This document shows, in pieces, positions 61,012 to 64,000 of a stretch of DNA of 64,000 bases. The position numbers and the translations under genes were made by a program. The notes below the pieces were generated by a model, which saw only the letters and a list, made by a program, of their open reading frames with translations, searched no databases and had not been told where the DNA came from. The DNA comes from Pokkaliibacter sp046614695. Its GTDB lineage: Bacteria > Pseudomonadota > Gammaproteobacteria > Pseudomonadales > Balneatricaceae. The stretch is from assembly GCF_046614695.1 (NCBI RefSeq), contig NZ_JBKKHQ010000014.1:62001-126000 (forward strand), written 5' to 3'. Position 1 is the first letter of the stretch, and each line of letters begins with the position of its first letter.

Positions 61012-62274
61012 ATGGACAAGTTAATGATCTCCGGTGGTGTGCCGCTGTCTGGCGACATCGTGATCTCTGGCGCAAAGAACGCCGCTCTGCCTATCCTGGC
61101 AGCCACATTGCTGGCTGAAGGTGCTGTACGAATTTCCAATCTGCCCCATCTGCATGATGTCGCGACCATGGTAGGTCTGATTCGTCGCATGGGTGTAGGT
61201 ATTACCATGACTGACCGTATGGTGATCGAAGTTGATGCCACCACTGTCGATAACGTGGTGGCTCCTTATGAGCTGGTAAAAACCATGCGTGCTTCGATTC
61301 TGGTGCTGGGTCCATTGCTGGCGCGTTTTGGCGAAGCAGAAGTTTCTCTGCCCGGTGGTTGTGCCATTGGTAGCCGTCCGGTGGATCTGCACTTGCGTGG
61401 CCTTGAAGCCATGGGAGCTCAGATCGTGCTGGAAGACGGTTACATTCGCGCCAAAGTGGATGGCCGTCTGCAGGGTGCGCACATCTTCTTTGATGTTGTC
61501 ACAGTGACTGGTACGGAAAACCTGCTGATGGCAGCTGCGCTGGCTGAAGGCGAGACCATTCTTGAGAATGCGGCGCGTGAACCTGAAGTGGTGGATCTGG
61601 CTGAATGTCTGATCGCTATGGGCGCCAAAATCACCGGCCACGGTACTGATACCATTCGTGTCGAGGGTGTAGAGCGTCTGCATGGTTGTGATTACTCAGT
61701 ACTGCCTGATCGTATCGAAACGGGCACCTATCTGGTGGCTGCCGCCGCTACGGGCGGTAAAGTGCTGCTGAAAAACACCCGTGCCGATATTCTTGAATCC
61801 GTGCTTCATAAGCTGACCGAATCCGGTGCCAAAGTAGAGTTTGGTGATGACTGGATCAGCCTGGATATGGAAGGTCGCCGCCCCAAGGCGGTGAGCCTGA
61901 CCACCGCGCCTTATCCTGCATTTCCCACCGATATGCAGGCACAGTTTGCGGCGCTGAATACCATTGCTGAAGGCACCGGTATCATCAAGGAAACCATCTT
62001 CGAAAACCGCTTTATGCACATGGATGAACTGGCGCGCATGGGTGCCAAGGTCACCATTGATGGCAACACGGCAATTATCGAAGGTCGTGAATCCATTAAG
62101 GCTGCACCTGTGATGGCAACAGACTTGCGAGCTTCCGCCAGCCTGGTGATTGCTGCGCTGGTCGCCAAGGGCGATACCGTGATTGATCGTATCTATCACA
62201 TCGACCGTGGCTACGAGTGTATCGAAGAAAAATTGCAACGACTGGGCGGTAAAATCCGTCGTCTGGCGGGCTGA
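61012..62274 (+). CDS. murA: UDP-N-acetylglucosamine 1-carboxyvinyltransferase
   Basis: MurA transfers enolpyruvate from PEP to UDP-GlcNAc, the first committed step of peptidoglycan synthesis. The 420-residue protein has the catalytic Cys117 in P-G-G-C-A-I-G (the fosfomycin-sensitive form) and the inside-out barrel repeats (S-G-A-K-N-A-A-L near 19). Length is typical. It lies between ibaG and hisG. Confidence 0.98.
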   Translation: MDKLMISGGVPLSGDIVISGAKNAALPILAATLLAEGAVRISNLPHLHDVATMVGLIRRMGVGITMTDRMVIEVDATTVDNVVAPYELVKTMRASILVLGPLLARFGEAEVSLPGGCAIGSRPVDLHLRGLEAMGAQIVLEDGYIRAKVDGRLQGAHIFFDVVTVTGTENLLMAAALAEGETILENAAREPEVVDLAECLIAMGAKITGHGTDTIRVEGVERLHGCDYSVLPDRIETGTYLVAAAATGGKVLLKNTRADILESVLHKLTESGAKVEFGDDWISLDMEGRRPKAVSLTTAPYPAFPTDMQAQFAALNTIAEGTGIIKETIFENRFMHMDELARMGAKVTIDGNTAIIEGRESIKAAPVMATDLRASASLVIAALVAKGDTVIDRIYHIDRGYECIEEKLQRLGGKIRRLAG

Positions 62275-62333
62275 TTCAGCCTGTCTGTGAATGACTGAAG
62301 TTTGAAAAAATGGGTAGTGATGTGGACGTGACG

Positions 62334-62987
62334 ATGAAACAGACCCTGACGCTGGCACTGTCAAAAGGCCGTATTCTCAAGGATACGCTGCCACTTCTGG
62401 CGGCCGCTGATATTCATCCACTGGAGGATATCAGTTCCAGTCGCAAGCTGATCTTCGATACCAATCATGACCATATTAAGCTGATTGTCATTCGCGCCAC
62501 TGACGTGCCCACCTACGTGGAATATGGCGCAGCGGACATGGGGATTGCGGGTAAGGATGTGTTGATGGAGCACGGAGCTCAGGAAATGTATGAACCCGTG
62601 GACCTTGAAATTGCCCGCTGTCGCCTGATGACCGCCGGTATCGTAGGTGCGCCTGCAGTAAAAGGTCGTCGTCTGAAAGTGGCCACCAAGTTTGTGAACA
62701 TCACCAAAGCCTATTACGCCGAGCAGGGTATTCAGGCTGATGTCATCAAGCTCTACGGTGCCATGGAGCTGGCTCCCTTGATGGGGCTGGCCGACAAGAT
62801 TGTGGATATTGTCGATACTGGCAATACCCTTCGCGCTAACGGTTTGCAGCCGGAAGACATGATTGCTGATATCAGCAGTCGTCTGGTGGTGGGCAAGGCT
62901 TCTATGAAAATGAAGTACCGCATGATTGAGCCCATTCTGGAAAAACTGAATGCGGCTGTGGCTGCACGTCGGGGAGAAGCTGCATGA
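62334..62987 (+). CDS. hisG: ATP phosphoribosyltransferase, short form
   Basis: HisG condenses ATP with PRPP in the first step of histidine synthesis. The 217-residue protein (ATG 62334; ATG 62310 would add eight residues and is preceded by a TGAAG) is the short form, ending after the catalytic domains with no C-terminal ACT-like regulatory domain. Motifs are L-A-L-S-K-G-R near 5, D-M-G-I-A-G-K-D near 70 and D-I-V-D-T-G-N-T-L near 160. Short HisG needs HisZ, which is not in this window. Its stop overlaps the hisD start (A-T-G-A). Confidence 0.95.
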   Translation: MKQTLTLALSKGRILKDTLPLLAAADIHPLEDISSSRKLIFDTNHDHIKLIVIRATDVPTYVEYGAADMGIAGKDVLMEHGAQEMYEPVDLEIARCRLMTAGIVGAPAVKGRRLKVATKFVNITKAYYAEQGIQADVIKLYGAMELAPLMGLADKIVDIVDTGNTLRANGLQPEDMIADISSRLVVGKASMKMKYRMIEPILEKLNAAVAARRGEAA

Positions 62988-64000
62988 ATGCTCCGGTGAT
63001 TCGTCGTTTGAATGCTGCTGATGCCTCTTTTGCTCAGGAGCTGGATGCGCTTTTGGCGTGGGAATCTGTGTCTGATCCCGGTGTGCAGAGCCGTGTCGAA
63101 GAAATCCTGAGTGCGGTTAAAGCGCGTGGAGATGACGCCGTTCTGGAGTTCACGGCACGTTTTGATCGCCTGGAGCCTTCTTCCATGGCAGGGCTCGAAC
63201 TGAGCCAGAGCGATATGCAGTCGGCGCTGGATAGCCTGCCCAAAGTACAGCGCGATGCACTGGAAACCGCCGCCGCTCGTGTTCGTCGATATCATGAGCG
63301 TCAGGTGCAGCCTTCCTGGTCCTATGAGGAAGACGATGGCACCTTGCTGGGACAACAGGTCACCGCGATGGATCGTGTTGGTCTTTATGTGCCTGGCGGT
63401 AAGGCAGCTTACCCTTCATCGGTATTGATGAATGCTATTCCTGCCAAAGTTGCCGGTGTGGGGGAGATCATCATGGTGGTTCCTACACCGGGTGGTGAGC
63501 GTAACCAGCTGGTGCTGGCTGCGGCTGCATTGGCGGGTGTTGATCGTGTGTTTACCATTGGTGGTGCACAGGCTGTGGCGGCGCTGGCTTACGGCACGGC
63601 TTCTGTGCCCAAGGTCGATAAGATCGTAGGGCCAGGCAACATTTATGTTGCCACAGCTAAACGTGCCGTATACGGCACCGTTGGCATCGACATGATTGCA
63701 GGGCCTTCAGAAATTCTGGTGATCTGTGATGGTCAAACCGATCCTGACTGGATTGCAATGGATCTCTTTTCCCAGGCGGAACATGACGAGCAGGCTCAGC
63801 CAATCCTGATCAGTCAGGATGCGGCCTTCCTTGAGCAGGTGCAGCAGAGTATCGCCAAGCTGTTACCGACCATGGAGCGAAAGGACATCATCCAGACCTC
63901 TCTGCAGGATAGGGCGGCCTTCATTCTGGTCGACTCCCTTGAGCAGGCCTGTGAAGTGTCTAACCGCATTGCACCAGAGCATCTGGAGCTGTCGGTGGAA
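62984..64000 (+). CDS. hisD: Histidinol dehydrogenase, 3'-truncated by window edge
   Basis: HisD oxidises histidinol to histidine in two NAD+ steps using zinc. The frame runs open from ATG 62984 to the window end (339 codons of about 430). Visible motifs are G-L-Y-V-P-G-G near 129, the family signature K-I-V-G-P-G-N-I-Y-V-A-T-A-K near 210 and A-E-H-D-E-Q-A-Q near 260, which supplies metal and active-site residues; the last residues seen include I-A-P-E-H-L-E. It overlaps hisG by four bases. Confidence 0.97.
   Translation, partial: MNAPVIRRLNAADASFAQELDALLAWESVSDPGVQSRVEEILSAVKARGDDAVLEFTARFDRLEPSSMAGLELSQSDMQSALDSLPKVQRDALETAAARVRRYHERQVQPSWSYEEDDGTLLGQQVTAMDRVGLYVPGGKAAYPSSVLMNAIPAKVAGVGEIIMVVPTPGGERNQLVLAAAALAGVDRVFTIGGAQAVAALAYGTASVPKVDKIVGPGNIYVATAKRAVYGTVGIDMIAGPSEILVICDGQTDPDWIAMDLFSQAEHDEQAQPILISQDAAFLEQVQQSIAKLLPTMERKDIIQTSLQDRAAFILVDSLEQACEVSNRIAPEHLELSVE

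Overview
This is a chromosomal segment of a gammaproteobacterium. Gene content and order (gatBAC | mreBCD-maf … rng-yhdP-nitrilase … ptsO-rapZ-ptsN-hpf-rpoN-lptBAC-kdsCD | mlaFEDCB-ibaG-murA-hisG-hisD) closely follow, from memory, the Pseudomonas / Oceanospirillales arrangement rather than the enteric one. The TRAP transporter, a Ptb/Pta-AckA pair and short-form hisG fit a marine or halotolerant Oceanospirillales-like bacterium. The genus cannot be fixed from the sequence alone. No rRNA, tRNA, transposase, phage gene or CRISPR array was seen.

Layout. 1-7.6 kb: the end of a TRAP transporter (DctQ partial, DctM), an unassigned polytopic membrane protein, a HIT hydrolase, an 18-bp tandem repeat array, phosphate acyltransferase plus acetate kinase, and aroA. 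7.7-16.2 kb: an envelope module of a large periplasmic alpha-2-macroglobulin with an intact thioester, its usual partner PBP1C, and a lipoprotein with a possible Cys/His/Asp triad. 16.2-29.5 kb: mixed single genes, namely a 2OG-Fe(II) oxygenase, DUF2835, an M48 lipoprotein protease, a PAP2 phosphatase, greB, rsmE, a PAS-PAS-GGDEF-EAL protein, a secreted EF-hand-like protein, a membrane J-protein, a YdjM-like protein, an EamA exporter and a DUF808 protein. 29.5-36.4 kb: gatCAB divergent from mreBCD-maf (tRNA-dependent amidation; rod-shape machinery). 36.4-41.9 kb: an iron-uptake cassette lying between maf and rng, with a Fiu/PiuA-like receptor and PiuC on the minus strand facing a plus-strand operon of PepSY-TM, DUF2271 and DUF4198 proteins. 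42.1-48.4 kb: rng, yhdP and a nitrilase. 48.4-57.4 kb, all minus strand: kdsD-kdsC-lptC-lptA-lptB-rpoN-hpf-ptsN-rapZ-ptsO-mgtE-darP. 57.6-64 kb, plus strand: mlaFEDCB, ibaG, murA, hisG and the first part of hisD.

The most notable object is the iron cassette. Its DUF2271 protein carries a sequence matching the ApbE-type flavinylation motif (D-G-V-S-G-A-T, Thr95), and its operon partner is a PepSY membrane protein with several histidines placed to hold heme. A candidate Fur site lies between the two divergent halves. The working model is siderophore entry through the TonB receptor coupled to extracytoplasmic, flavin-mediated ferric reduction fed by electrons crossing the inner membrane. The motif is read directly from the sequence; the function is inferred. 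No apbE gene is in this window.

Much of the rest serves the envelope: KDO synthesis (kdsCD), LPS transport (lptABC), phospholipid transport (mla, yhdP), peptidoglycan synthesis (murA, pbpC, mreBCD) and regulation of amino-sugar supply or nitrogen PTS (rapZ, ptsN, ptsO).
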